NCBI GenBank assembly: GCA_946122785.1
Contig: CAMGYJ010000005.1
Location: 79,850,547-79,914,546, forward strand
DNA: 64,000 nt
Direction of reading: 5' to 3'
From: Linum tenue
Lineage: Eukaryota; Streptophyta; Magnoliopsida; Malpighiales; Linaceae
Shown in pieces: positions 33,805 through 44,671 of the stretch. Position 1 is the first letter of the stretch, and each line of letters begins with the position of its first letter. Position numbers and translations under genes: made by a program. The notes under the pieces are model-generated. The model searched no databases and had not been told where the DNA came from. It worked only from the letters and a program-made list of their open reading frames with translations.

Positions 33805-36800
33805 AGTTCACTGCCACTGTGAAATTTGAGAAACTCTCACAATTTTGCTACTTGTGTGGAGTCCTTAATCACATTGGCCAGCAATGCCCCCGCCGGGACG
33901 AACTCGCTGGCAAGATAACTCCCTATAACAAGCAGTTGATATTCAAGAAGTCTGGACCCAAGGTTAACGAATGGAACCTGCTTGGTCGTCGCAACCTTAC
34001 ATGGGTCCGCCAAGAGAGGGAACCAATTTGAACCCAGCAACAACAAGGTGTTCTCAAGCCGCTCCTAGCGTCGGGACTGGCCTCCTCGTATGCTGATCCC
34101 ATATCAGATACGGCTGAAGGTGTGGTTGTTCCTCCAAGCTTGACTCGAGGTAGGCCTGATATGGCTGACCTGCTGCTGATCAGTCCTGGGAGTAAGAAAC
34201 AGAAGCTGGAGGAATCCCTCGCTCTGCAGGACCGAAACAATGAAGATGTGGTGGTGGCAACCAGCCCTGACTAGTCCCAATTTGATAGATGAGCATCCTC
34301 GCCTGGAATTGTTGGGGACTTGACTCTCCCCTGACAATTCCATCTCTCTTTGGAGGCATTTGTCGATTCTCTCCGTCGATTGTCTGTTTAAGTGAGACGA
34401 AATGTAATGATGATCATGTAAATAAGAAGTTAAGTAGATTAGGTTATGACGTGGTCAATTGTATCCCCAGTTGGGAGGGTTGTCGGCCTAGCTTTTGCTT
34501 GTACCTCTAATGTCCACTGTCGAGTGGTAGGAGAGGATGCTTTCTACATATTTGTTGAGATTCAACATCTAGTTTGGGGTAGTGTGGCTGTTTTTTTTGT
34601 CCATTTAACCTATGATGTAAATACTCGTTGTTTTCAATTCAATGAACTTATCAGTTTGATCTCGTCGTGTTTAATTCCCATCATAGTTATAGGTGACTTC
34701 AATTGCATATTGTTTGCATATGAAAAAATAGGGGGGACGTCCACCATCATTCACTGTCTTGGATTAGTTTCACTCCTTCATTGATTCTGCAGGTTTATTG
34801 GACTTGGGTTTCAAAGGCCCCCATTTCACTTGGTGAAATCATCAAGGACTTTCTACTCATATTCTAGAACGAATTGATCGTGGTTTAGGTTCTGAACTAA
34901 TCATTCATACTTGGCTGAATGTGCAGGTCTCGGACTTGACTGACCTTGGGCCTGATCACAGGATGATTCTCTTGTAGTTGGTTCTGGATCAGGTAAAGGC
35001 AAACCTCGATTTCAGTTTGATAAACGATGTACTCCGAATGATGAAGCAAAGACCATTGTGTTGCGGACCTGGCAAGAGGTGTTTGCTGGAACGCCACAGT
35101 TCCAACTCTTCTCCACTCTCAAGTCTGCATGACATCATTTTATTGCTTGGGCACGCCAGGGGACTTACTAACTCAGCAAGACTCATTAGAGAGCTTCGCC
35201 AAGCAATAGAGGCTGCAAGGGAGAGCTCACCCATTGACTGGACCACCATACAAGGTCTGGAATCGCAACTAGCTCTAGCCTACCAACAGAAAGAAGTTTA
35301 TTGGAAGCAAAAATCAAGAAATAGTTGGTTGCGGGAAGGAGATGCAAATACTAAATACTTTCACATCGCGACAGCTCAACGACGGCGTCAAAACCAAATA
35401 GAATTACTCTGAGACGAGTATGGAGAGATCCACATTGAGGAACCAGCTAAAGGTAATGTCTCAGTTACCTATTTCCAAAATCTCTTTTCCACTAATGGAA
35501 ACCTATTTCATTTTCTAGTGACAGGCCTTGGACTACCTCGAAAGGTAAGCTCGTCATATAACAGATTTCTTACTGCAGCGGTTTCCAGAGAAGAGATTAA
35601 ACAAGCAGCTTTTAGTATCGGTCCTTCCCAAGCCCCGGGATCGAACGGATTCACTGCTGCCAGTGCTGCGTTCTACCAAATATATTGGGACATCATTTAT
35701 AACTCTCTGTGTGTGGCTGCTATGTCTTTCTTTAGATCAGGTCGAATGTTACACAACTTTAACCATACATTGATAACTTTGATTCCCAAGGTTCCCAATG
35801 CAGACTCAATGAAACAGATGCGCCCAATAGGGTTATGCCAGGTCTTTTATAAGATCAACTCCAAGGTTTTATCTTCTCGTTTGAGTCAGGTTCTTCCTTC
35901 TGTGGTTAATGACACTCAGAATGGTTTCGTCAAAGGAAGGGACATCTCAGATAACATCCTTATCGCCCAAGAGATAAATGGATGGCCCTGAAGCTCGATA
36001 TTGAAAAAGAGTACGACCGAGTGGAGTGGATTTATAATGCTCTTGCATCGCCGCAATTATATGGTCTCAAAATTCATCGCCTAGCTCCAACGAATTCACA
36101 TCTGTTGTTTGCTGACGATACTTTTTTTTTTTTTTTAGAACTTCTTCCGCGAAATGCTCCCAGATCCTTCAACTACTTAGCCTCTATGAGCCAGCTAGTG
36201 GACAGAAAATAAATTGCAGAAGTCAAAAGTCTGCTTCAGCTCTAATGTTTCAATCCAAGAAGCATCAGATTTGGCTGAGCATTGGGAGTGGATTCCATTG
36301 GTGCCTTGGATAAGTTCCTTTGCTTACCTGCAAAGGTCCAAAGTTCATACCTTTAGGTTTATAGAAGATGCACTGGCCAAGCACATTCACTTTCGTTGGC
36401 AGCAAAAGAGGTGGTTATAAAAGTTGTCGGTTTAGCGACCCTGGTGTATGCGATGTTATCTTTCCGATTAACAGCCACTTCCTGTCATCGAATGAATGGG
36501 AAACTCTCACATTTTTGGTGGGCGAGCCAAGACAAGGAGAAAGGGATTCATTGGATCACCTGGCCAATAGTTTGTGTGAGTAAATTTCGTGGCGGACTGG
36601 GATTTCGGGACTTCGACATTTTCAACATAGCTATGTTGGCCAAACAAGCTTGGAAGATCCTTATGTTTCCAAATTCTACCTTAGCTAAGATGTACAAGGC
36701 TCGCTATCATCCTCAATATGCTTATCTCACTGCTCCGATGGGAACTCAACCGTCTTGGCGTGGCAAGGTGTACTGGAGGGTCGTACACTTCTGCGAAAAG

Positions 36801-38284
36801 GACTTCGATTGCAGGTCGGGTGTGGTATAGCCATCAGAATCGTAGATGATCCTTGGTTACCTACTTCCCCTCCTTCCTCCCCAACTCTGCTGCCTGGAAT
36901 TCAGCTTCCGAATCAGTTTGTGGCCTCCTTGATACACCCGCTGACCCGTTCTTGGAACAAGGATCTCCTCTGTGCTTACTTTACTAGTGATAGAAATAAG
37001 TTGATCTTATCTATTCATCTCCCTTCTTATCCTAGGCCTGATAAATATATGGCATTACTCTGATACAGGTCAATATATAGTGAAGACGCTCTACCATCTC
37101 CTCTCGGATAAACGTTCAGAGATGTTCAGCAACCTCCCATCGCATCTTGATTCTCATTTCTGGAAATTACTTTGGAGTTTTTCTGTCCCTCCTAAACTAA
37201 AATTCTTTTTGGGGAGGGTTGTAAGAGGGTTTTTGCCTTGCCTGGAAGTTCTACAGGTTAAGTCCCTAAGTGCATCAAACTTATGTCATGTTTGTTCTTC
37301 GGATGTTGAATCAATTTCTAACTGTCTATTTGACTGCAGGGTAGCTCGAGGGGTTTGACTCCTGGCTGGAAAATATCACATTAGAGTGGTCTTAGCGAGT
37401 TTTTCTGCTAACTTGGCATGGTCTCATGTGTTTACTTCCCTGCAGGCCTGCAGCTAAACAAATTGGAGATGACGGAGCTGGTGTTCCTCATATGACGAAT
37501 ACGGAAGGATCGTTGTTGATCTTGTTATGACCGAATTTAGTACTTGCCATGCCCTCTTCTCCGCCAATATCTACAGCAAAGGGACAAATGGATTGCAGCA
37601 ACCGCTTCGGCCTCGCGTAGCAGGAGTCTTCCTGGGCGTTCTCCATCCGCAACTCCTTCTCCTTCCTGCCCACCAGGGGGATTGCTAATTCATTTTGATG
37701 GTGCTACTCGACGTGAGGTTGGTGGAAGCATCGATTTTGTTGGGTTTACGACATCAGCTTCGATTGGCCATGCCTACGGTAAGTACTATGAAGGGTTGTC
37801 AAACCCATTTCTTTTAGAACTCTTAGCATTGAGAGATGCGATGAATTGGTGCTTAACCCGGGGTATGACCTCTGTTTGTTTCTATGGTGATTCACAAATG
37901 GTGATCCGGCGAGTGACGGAGAACGAAGTACATCATAATCGTGGTGGGGCAATTCTTGAGGAAGTTCGGTTGCTGAAAGCTTCGTTCATGTTTATTGATT
38001 TTGTTTTCTCTCCTCGTAGAACTAACAGGGCTGCCCATTGCGTGGCGAAAACGGCTCTTGCATTGGTGGATCAGCGTTTGGCGGGACAGGTTACGGTGAT
38101 TACTACAAAAGTAGTAAATTGGGTATGAAAAATAAATTGTATTAATTAATTTTTTTAATAAATTACATTTTAGGTAGTTACAAGAATCTATTAATGACAA
38201 CTCTCTCTTTCTCTCACTTCCATAATCTCTAGCCAGATCCTCTTTTCTTATTTTTCTCAATCTTTCTGCAAAAGAAAATAACAC

Positions 38285-38575
38285 GAAATCACTACCAATC
38301 CATTAGACAACCACTACCACTTTGAAAAATATCAATGCCATTGCAGAAATAAATATATACCATTACACGAAAACTACCAATATAAACAATCTATCAATAT
38401 AAATCTATACTATTTCACAAAAAATCAATACCATTACAGATTTAATCAACACCAATACATGCAAATTAAATAATTAATACCATTACATAATAATCAATAC
38501 CAATGTGACAAAAACAATACCAATGCAACAAAATCAATACCAATGCGACAAGAACAATACCATTGAGACGAGAGG
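38285..38575 (+). repeat. Minisatellite-like AATACCA repeats
   Basis: Loose units of about 20 bp carry the core CAATACCAATGCGACAA, clearest at 38500-38570. More diverged AATACCATTAC forms lie upstream. No gene is supported. Confidence 0.65.
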
Positions 38576-38674
38576 GTTGGAGATAAAAGGATGGTCAGCG
38601 CTGCCGATTGCTTTGACGACCTCCACGGTCCCGTACGCGTCCAGGTCGCTTGTCCATCGACTTCTCCTTGCTGT

Positions 38675-38676
<2 letters not shown>

Positions 38677-38716
<40 letters not shown>
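38677..38716 (+). repeat. (GA)n microsatellite
   Basis: An uninterrupted run of about 20 GA units lies in a GC-richer patch (38580-38860). Frames through it give low-complexity Glu/Arg or Ser/Leu proteins and are rejected as genes. Confidence 0.98.
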
Positions 38717-38718
<2 letters not shown>

Positions 38719-38860
38719 GGGGGTGGTGTGCGGGGAAGAAAGTGGAGAGAGAGAGTGAAGGGAAGGTAGCCGGGGGGAATTTTGGCCAACGGCGGCAAGT
38801 AGAGGGACTGCGAGAGGGGAGGGGATCGTCGGGGATGGAGGCGGCAACGTCTGAGAGGGG

Positions 38861-39951
38861 TGTAGCTAATAGGGTTTTGATAATAATATATAGAAATTTT
38901 TATTTTAAGAGATTGTAATCAGGTGTGCATAATTTTTTGTTTACAAAGTGACCCTTAATCTAATCTTTACCGTAAATTTAAAAATAGGTTAAAATAAAAG
39001 TAATGAAAGGTGTAGATATTGGTAGCCACGATGATTACTCATTTTTGGGTAGCCACCGTGATTACTTATTTTTGAGTAATCACGCTAATGCATTCCGCGT
39101 TTGGTTGATTATCACTATTTATTTTTCAGTTTTTTTTAATTCCCTATCTATTAACTATCTATCTAAGTAAAAAAAACATGTGTGTCAATGTAAAACCAAA
39201 ATTTATCCAAACCATTGGAATAGATGAAAAAAAGCTCAATATGGTGGGATCCGTTAATCAATCATATATAAGCCACGACCAAACATGCCTTCCGCTTTGC
39301 TTAATGCGAAAATAAATGACTTACTATGTCTATGATAACGACCCCATATCCTTCATTTCCAAGGAATTCGTTGGAACCCATCCACATTTTCTGCTCTATT
39401 ATTCTTATTGTATTATCATCTCTTCTCCTCCCCTTGATTCTCGGCTTCAATCGTCCGTCCCAGAATGAAGCTCTAAAAAGCTTTCAACTTTACTCACAAG
39501 AGTTGACCCAGAAGCCTTATTCCCCACCCCCCAAAAAACTCCGGCCAGTTAGTTTTCCTTCCATTTGAAGAAATTTACATTCCAATCCTCTCCTCAACTT
39601 CCATCTCAGTTTTGCCTTTGCCGTGTTGGTGTTTGTGACCTCTGTTTCTGTGTTCAGCTTTACTTGCCAGTCAGTCCTTTCCTTTTAGTCATCGGCCCCA
39701 AAATAGAAAACCCACCAAAAGAAGAAGAAGCAATTCTAGATAAGAGTTTTCCACGACAGACAGGTAGCAATTGTTGGGCCGATGGTGGGTTTGTCTTGGA
39801 ATCAGTCGGGGTTTTCATTTTAAACCCATGCCGCCGCCACGGTTTATGTGAATTTCCTGCTCTGTTTCCTTCCTCCCTAAGTCAACTAGGTGAAACTTCT
39901 ATTCGATTTACAATCCTTACCCCGAGTAGGAGACTTCTGACCCATCGGACC
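38861..39951. other. Intergenic to promoter region upstream of the RGLG-like gene
   Basis: A pair of direct repeats containing GGTAGCCAC and TGATTACT lies at 39020-39075. CCGCGTTTGGTT and GACCAAACATGCC near 39110 and 39280 could be ends of an old MITE, but no duplication was found. Frames at 39326-39568 and 39565-40038 have no conserved features and probably lie in the promoter or 5' leader. Confidence 0.45.
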
Positions 39952-39959
39952 TATATATA
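39952..39959 (+). promoter_or_regulatory. TATA box candidate for the RGLG-like gene
   Basis: TATATATA lies 110 bp before the start codon in otherwise mixed sequence, at a spacing that allows a short 5' UTR. Confidence 0.5.
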
Positions 39960-40068
39960 CACCGAGAATTACCAAAACCCAGATTCCAATTCCTTTTTCT
40001 TTTTTCGGGAAGCAAACAGAGTATTATTTACTTGTTAAAGTTCGCGTCTTTTTTTTTTTCTCCTTTTA

Positions 40069-42733
40069 ATGGGAGGGAGAAATTCGAAGGAGTCGGCTGG
40101 TGGCAGTCGGAGGGAGTTCTCGTCTTACGATTCCTTCAACTACCGTTACCCTCCGCCGGCAGCAGCGCCGCCGTATTCCGAGTCGCAGCCGTACTACACG
40201 CCTCAGCATCCTCACGCGCCGCCGCCGTCGTCATCATCGGCGTACGGTTATGAACCGGAAAGGCCTCCTCAGCCGCAGAAGAGGTTGGATAGAAGGTACT
40301 CCAGGATTGCCGACGATTACAAGACTTTAGATCAGGTTAGTTCATCCATGATCAAATCAGTTACTGTTCCTTTTGATTGTGAAATCTTGTATTTTTCAAT
40401 TTTTTGGGGACGATTTGAGTTGCCATGGGTCCGGCCAATTATTGGGACAGTGGAAATGTTTTTTTTCGAGAGGAATATGCTGATTGTATCTGGTGAATCT
40501 GGAATTTTATCCAAGTTGGGTTCTTTGCCATGTACTGTTGTGGATTATGAAAGACTGATAAAGATGTGAACTTTTTCTATGGCTATTGACTAAAGAATCA
40601 AGAACTACTGTATCTTTTTGTTTGTGGTTCACAAGTTCTCTCTTCTTTGGAGGGTTTTGACTAAAATGATACTAAGAATAACTGTGAGAGAATGGAACTG
40701 GTGCTCGAATGGTGTGACTGATTCTTGTTGGGACTTGCAGGTTACTGCTGCACTTGCTCAAGCTGGGTTGGAATCATCTAATCTCATTGTTGGCATTGAC
40801 TTCACCAAGAGCAATGAATGGACAGGTTTAGCCTCTTTGTTCTGGTCTTATGATATTTTTTATAAAATGTGGTCTTTACTCTTGGAAGATGCTTGAGGTT
40901 TGGTTTTACTTGTGGAAAAATTCAGGTGCCAGGTCATTCAACCACAAAAGCTTGCATCACATTGGCAATGATCCAAACCCGTACGAACAAGCCATATCCA
41001 TCATTGGAAGGACTTTGTCCGCCTTCGATGAAGATAACCTGATTCCTTGTTATGGCTTTGGAGACGGTAAGATGGTGACACGGTTAACTCAGTAGATTTC
41101 GCTAGATATTTTAATGCTGATTGTAAGTCAATCTTTATGTACTCTCTTGTAGCTTCGACACATGACCAAGATGTGTTCAGTTTCTATCCGGAAGAGAGAT
41201 TCTGTCAGGGATTCGAGGAGGTGCTGTCCCGGTACAGAGAAGTTGTTCCTCAGCTTCGGCTAGCTGGTATTGGCTTCTCTTCGCTCTTTCTTTGTATCTC
41301 CTTTATTACATTTTTACAGTTCTTGGTTTCAGTTCTACCTTCTAAAGTTGCAATCTTGTACCTTCTCGTCGACAGGGCCAACGTCCTTTGGACCAATGGT
41401 CGAAATGGGCATTAGCATTGTTGAGCAAAGTGGTGGCCAGTACCACGTTCTTGTCATAATTGCTGATGGTCAGGTAATCCAGCATATCACTCTGACTTCC
41501 GAGACTGGTTAATGCTCCATGTCCAAATTGCTTATGAACTTTCTCTACAGGTGACACGGAGTGTTGACACAGAGAACGGCCATCTCAGTCCTCAAGAGCA
41601 GAAGACTATTGAAGCAATTGTCAAAGCGAGGTGAGTACCAAAAGCCCCACTGGTGGCGAAAAGAATGATAGAAATGAAAGTCTGACCGATATCTTTTGCG
41701 CTTTTATTAATGACAGTGAATACCCTTTGTCGATTATCCTAGTCGGTGTTGGCGATGGGCCTTGGGATATGATGAGAGAGTTTGATGATAATATCCCTGC
41801 TAGAGCCTTTGATAACTTCCAGGTAACCATTTAACCGTGCTCTTGAAAGTGATGGTTCTGGATTCCTCTTCCTTCAGCTGAAGCAGTTCAACTTTCCTTC
41901 TGTTTTCTGTAGTTCGTAAACTTCACAGAGATCATGGCCAAAAATGTTAACCAAACAAGAAAAGAAACAGAATTTGCTCTTGCTGCGTTGATGGAGATCC
42001 CCGCTCAATACAAAGCCACTCTTGAGCTTGGCTTATTGGGGTAATTACTCTAACAGAACACCTATTTTTAACCCTTTCGTGTTTAATGTTCTTCTGTGAC
42101 TAATGTTTGTTTTTATTTTTTCTCTGATCATCAAAATGTAGGCGTCGAAAGGGGAGTGGTCCAGAGAGGATAGCTCTACCTCCACCACAATATGGTCGAT
42201 CTTCCCATGGTGGCAATGTGAAGCCCTTCCGATCAACTAGCTTCCAGCAGCGAGTGCCTTCATACCCGGACTATAATTCAGCAGCAGCAGCCAGCTATAG
42301 TGCGCCACCAGTGAGCTCAGCTCAACATTCGAGTTCTGAGTCTGACAACAAGGTACAAAAGACAGGCTCTTGATCACTTGGTCTACACACATTGACCTGT
42401 TCCGGATGTTCATTGAAGCTCGTTCTAAAGATGAAAGGTGCTAACTTTCCTGTTTTTTCCATCCCTTTGGGCAAACACAGGCTTGTCCCATTTGTCTTTC
42501 CAATCCTAAGAACATGGCATTTGGCTGTGGCCATCAGGTATAAGAAAGATTCCCACTTTCCCTCTGCATCGATTCATTAATCCCACTGATTTGAGGACAC
42601 CATGAATCCATGGTGTTTAAACTTTATACTCAATTGGTCTGTGCTGTAGACTTGTATTGAATGTGGAGAAGACCTGCAATCGTGCCCCATCTGCCGGAGC
42701 GCGATACAGACTAGAATCAGGCTGTATGGATAA
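40069..42733 (+). CDS. RGLG: RGLG-type RING E3 ubiquitin ligase with copine-like vWA domain
   Basis: Eleven exons (40069-40335, 40741-40825, 40926-41066, 41153-41266, 41376-41473, 41551-41630, 41717-41822, 41913-42040, 42142-42352, 42481-42537, 42650-42733) with GT/AG borders give 456 residues, close to Arabidopsis RGLG1/2. The start MGGRNSKES matches an N-myristoylation signal, which anchors family members to membranes. A Pro/Ser/Tyr-rich segment follows. The copine-type vWA domain covers roughly 95-355 ([10 protein letters not shown] metal-binding loop, then LIPCYGFGD and [10 protein letters not shown]). A C3HC4 RING ends the protein (Cys412, Cys415, Cys426, His428, Cys431, Cys434, Cys441, Cys444). 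Known RGLGs attach ubiquitin, including K63 chains, and act in auxin, ABA and drought signalling. That role is carried over by homology. All RING ligands are intact and no stop interrupts the model. The orthologue number (RGLG1-5) cannot be settled here. Confidence 0.95.
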
Positions 42734-43480
42734 AAAGATCGAGCAGTGATCCCCAGCCACAACTCGCCACAGACCCGTACGAACTTAAATCAAGACGCGA
42801 GAAGCTCGTTTCGTAGTGTACAGAGGGGTGTCATGATTTTTTTGGAAGCGTCCTGTATGTTGCATTCCTTGGACCACAGATACCACAGACAGGAATGGAG
42901 GAGATGGAACAAAGTGATAGCTGATAAGGTGGCATTGGTAGAGAATGGTGTGTGTGTTTCTTAGGTGTTAGGAATGATGATTTGGATGGATTCTGTCTTC
43001 TGGCTGCTGTGTAGAACAGAACAGATATGGTTGAGGGGGAGCTCTCTCCACTCCCAACACCCATTCCTCCATTATTGTTTTTCTTGCCTCCCTTTTGTTT
43101 TTCTACTTTGCCTAGGCTGCGTGAGAAGATTATTGAGTGTGATTTGGGTAAAGGTTACCACTTACCACTGCCATGTGAATAAATATTCCATTCCAATAAT
43201 GAAAAAATTTATCAGCTATGGCCTATGGGTAGGATAAGGGGCTGTATGTCAGGTGTGTTTGCTTCAAATACATGAATTTGAAATAGGTGTATTTCAAATT
43301 CATTATTTGAATGCTTTTTTAGTTTCTTTTTTCAATTTTGAGTTTTCTATTAAGTAAATTTTATTTTTTTAACAAATAGGTTTATCAATTTTGGTGATAA
43401 AATTATGCTTTAGTATTTTTAAGGCTTTTGCTTTGCATTGTAGTACCTCAATTTTTAAGATTTTATAAACAGGTTCAGTT

Positions 43481-43696
43481 AGTTGCTATAAGGAATTTCA
43501 AATCATTAGGTGTTGATATGTATTTAAAATTCACAAGTGATATACTAAATATAGTTGCTATAAGGAATTTCAAATCATTAGGTGTTGATATGTATTTAAA
43601 ATTCACAAGTGATATACTAAATATAGTTGCTATAAGGAATTTCAAATCATTAGGTGTTGATATGTATTTAAAATTCAAAAGTGATATACTAAATAT
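43481..43696 (+). repeat. Three tandem copies of a 72-bp unit
   Basis: Copies start at 43481, 43553 and 43625 and are nearly identical (one CACAAG to CAAAAG change in the third). Because 72 is a multiple of three, long frames stay open through the array on both strands (43428-43718 plus and 43475-43711 minus). These are a by-product of the repeat, not evidence of a gene. Confidence 0.97.
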
Positions 43697-43854
43697 GCAT
43701 TTGAAATTCACATTATGAATTTGGAACCATATATAAGTACTAATTAGTATTCAAACAAAAGATTTTATTCAGAATTCCGTTCTCTAACTCAAATTCTTCA
43801 ATATGGATCTTTCTGTTGGGTTAAGACTTCAAGATAGAAAATAAATCGAGCTAA

Positions 43855-44273
43855 GGGCTTATTTGGAGGACTTGAGTCTAAATCTATAGACTCTAAACAA
43901 TCCAAAAAATTTAACTATTTGAATTGTTGCAAAAAGATTTGAAAATGTTCATTGTTTGGTAACCACGATTGTTAACATCCAACGAAAAAATAAATTCTAT
44001 TTTTCTATTAAATGACATGTTTATCCTTAACCAAAATAATTAGATTGGCTCGAAAAATATTGAGAATTTATTTGTAAGAGTATTTAGTGGGATAAGTGAA
44101 AAAAATAACAGATATAGTAGGAGGAAGAAAATTTCCAAAATCAAGATATAGAATCTCTCTAATTATGAGAGATTTGATATTTCTAGATTTTAGAGATTTA
44201 AAATCTCTGAAATTTTGCTAAATCTATGGATTCAATAAATCCATGATCCAAATCTTGTGCTCCAAACGACCCC
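43855..44273. mobile_element. Tourist-like MITE (PIF/Harbinger type)
   Basis: This 419-bp element starts GGGCTTATTTGGAGGACTTG and ends, read inward, GGGGTCGTTTGGAGCACAAG. It is flanked by TAA at 43852-43854 and 44274-44276. TIR shape and TWA duplication are typical of Tourist MITEs. The interior is AT-rich with no coding capacity. Confidence 0.8.
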
Positions 44274-44276
44274 TAA

Positions 44277-44616
44277 AAGGAGAAAGAGAAGGATTTTAGA
44301 ACAAGATTGATGTAAAGAGGCTTTTGCTGGTATTGACCAGAAAAGGAGGTGGGTATCGGTTCGGTTGAGTCTCTCAACCGCCTTTGTGGTCAAACCAAAC
44401 CACTCTAATAAATTATTTGTCTGAGTTACGTTCTATTCTAAAAACGGTTTGCGGTCAAACCCAACACAAGTTTAAGCTCAATCGAACCTCGAATAATTCC
44501 ATTACACTTTCCATGCCAAATCGCTAACTCACACTATTCGTATAAGCCGCATCAATAAGCTTGCGGTCATACATGCGGTCCAAAATAGTTGCCAAGTGAT
44601 GGAAAGTATAGTTAGT
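44277..44616. other. Intergenic, no gene seen
   Basis: This is a short spacer between the MITE and the LINE. Repeated CGGTTTGCGGTCAAACC- and CGGTTCGGTTGAG-like words suggest hAT-MITE debris, but no ends or duplication could be defined. Confidence 0.4.
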
Positions 44617-44630
44617 AAATACTCCGTTTG
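44617..44630 (+). repeat. Target-site duplication of the LINE, 5' copy
   Basis: AAATACTCCGTTTG matches AAATACTCCATTTG at 51091-51104 with one mismatch, directly flanking the LINE. Confidence 0.85.
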
Positions 44631-44671
44631 GGTTTTATCTCGTTTGGCAATGAAAATGAACTAGGAACGCC

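Larger units (their letters stand above)
33291..38128 (+). pseudogene. Degenerate L1-type LINE with RNase H, interrupted by a MITE
   Basis: Pieces of a plant L1 lie in order on the plus strand. They are the end of ORF1 with a CCHC knuckle (CYLCGVLNHIGQQC, about 33845-33890), then an APE-type endonuclease start (ILAWNCWGLDS at 34292, GDFN near 34700). Reverse transcriptase blocks follow (QAPGSNGFT near 35635, IPKVPNADSMKQMRPIGLC, KLDIEKEYDRVEW at 35990, LLFADDT near 36110), then a zf-RVT segment (about 37080-37360) and an RNase H domain (about 37680-38110; HFDGA, ELLAL, YGDSQMV). Frames are split by many stops and shifts. The polymerase lacks the stretch between the DRVEW and FADD blocks, including the usual RQGDPLSP motif. 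It cannot encode active protein. The 5' limit is uncertain, and no tail or target duplication was found. Confidence 0.85.

Noticed and set aside
38494..38918. Frames through the (GA)n patch on both strands
   Set aside because: Low-complexity Ser/Leu or Arg/Glu runs come from the microsatellite. There is no domain and no splice continuity.
39326..40038. Two frames just upstream of the RGLG-like gene
   Set aside because: They have no homology or conserved features. They lie in the probable promoter and leader of the next gene.
43428..43718. 96-residue repeat protein
   Set aside because: It is open only because the 72-bp unit is a multiple of three. The reverse strand is open too.
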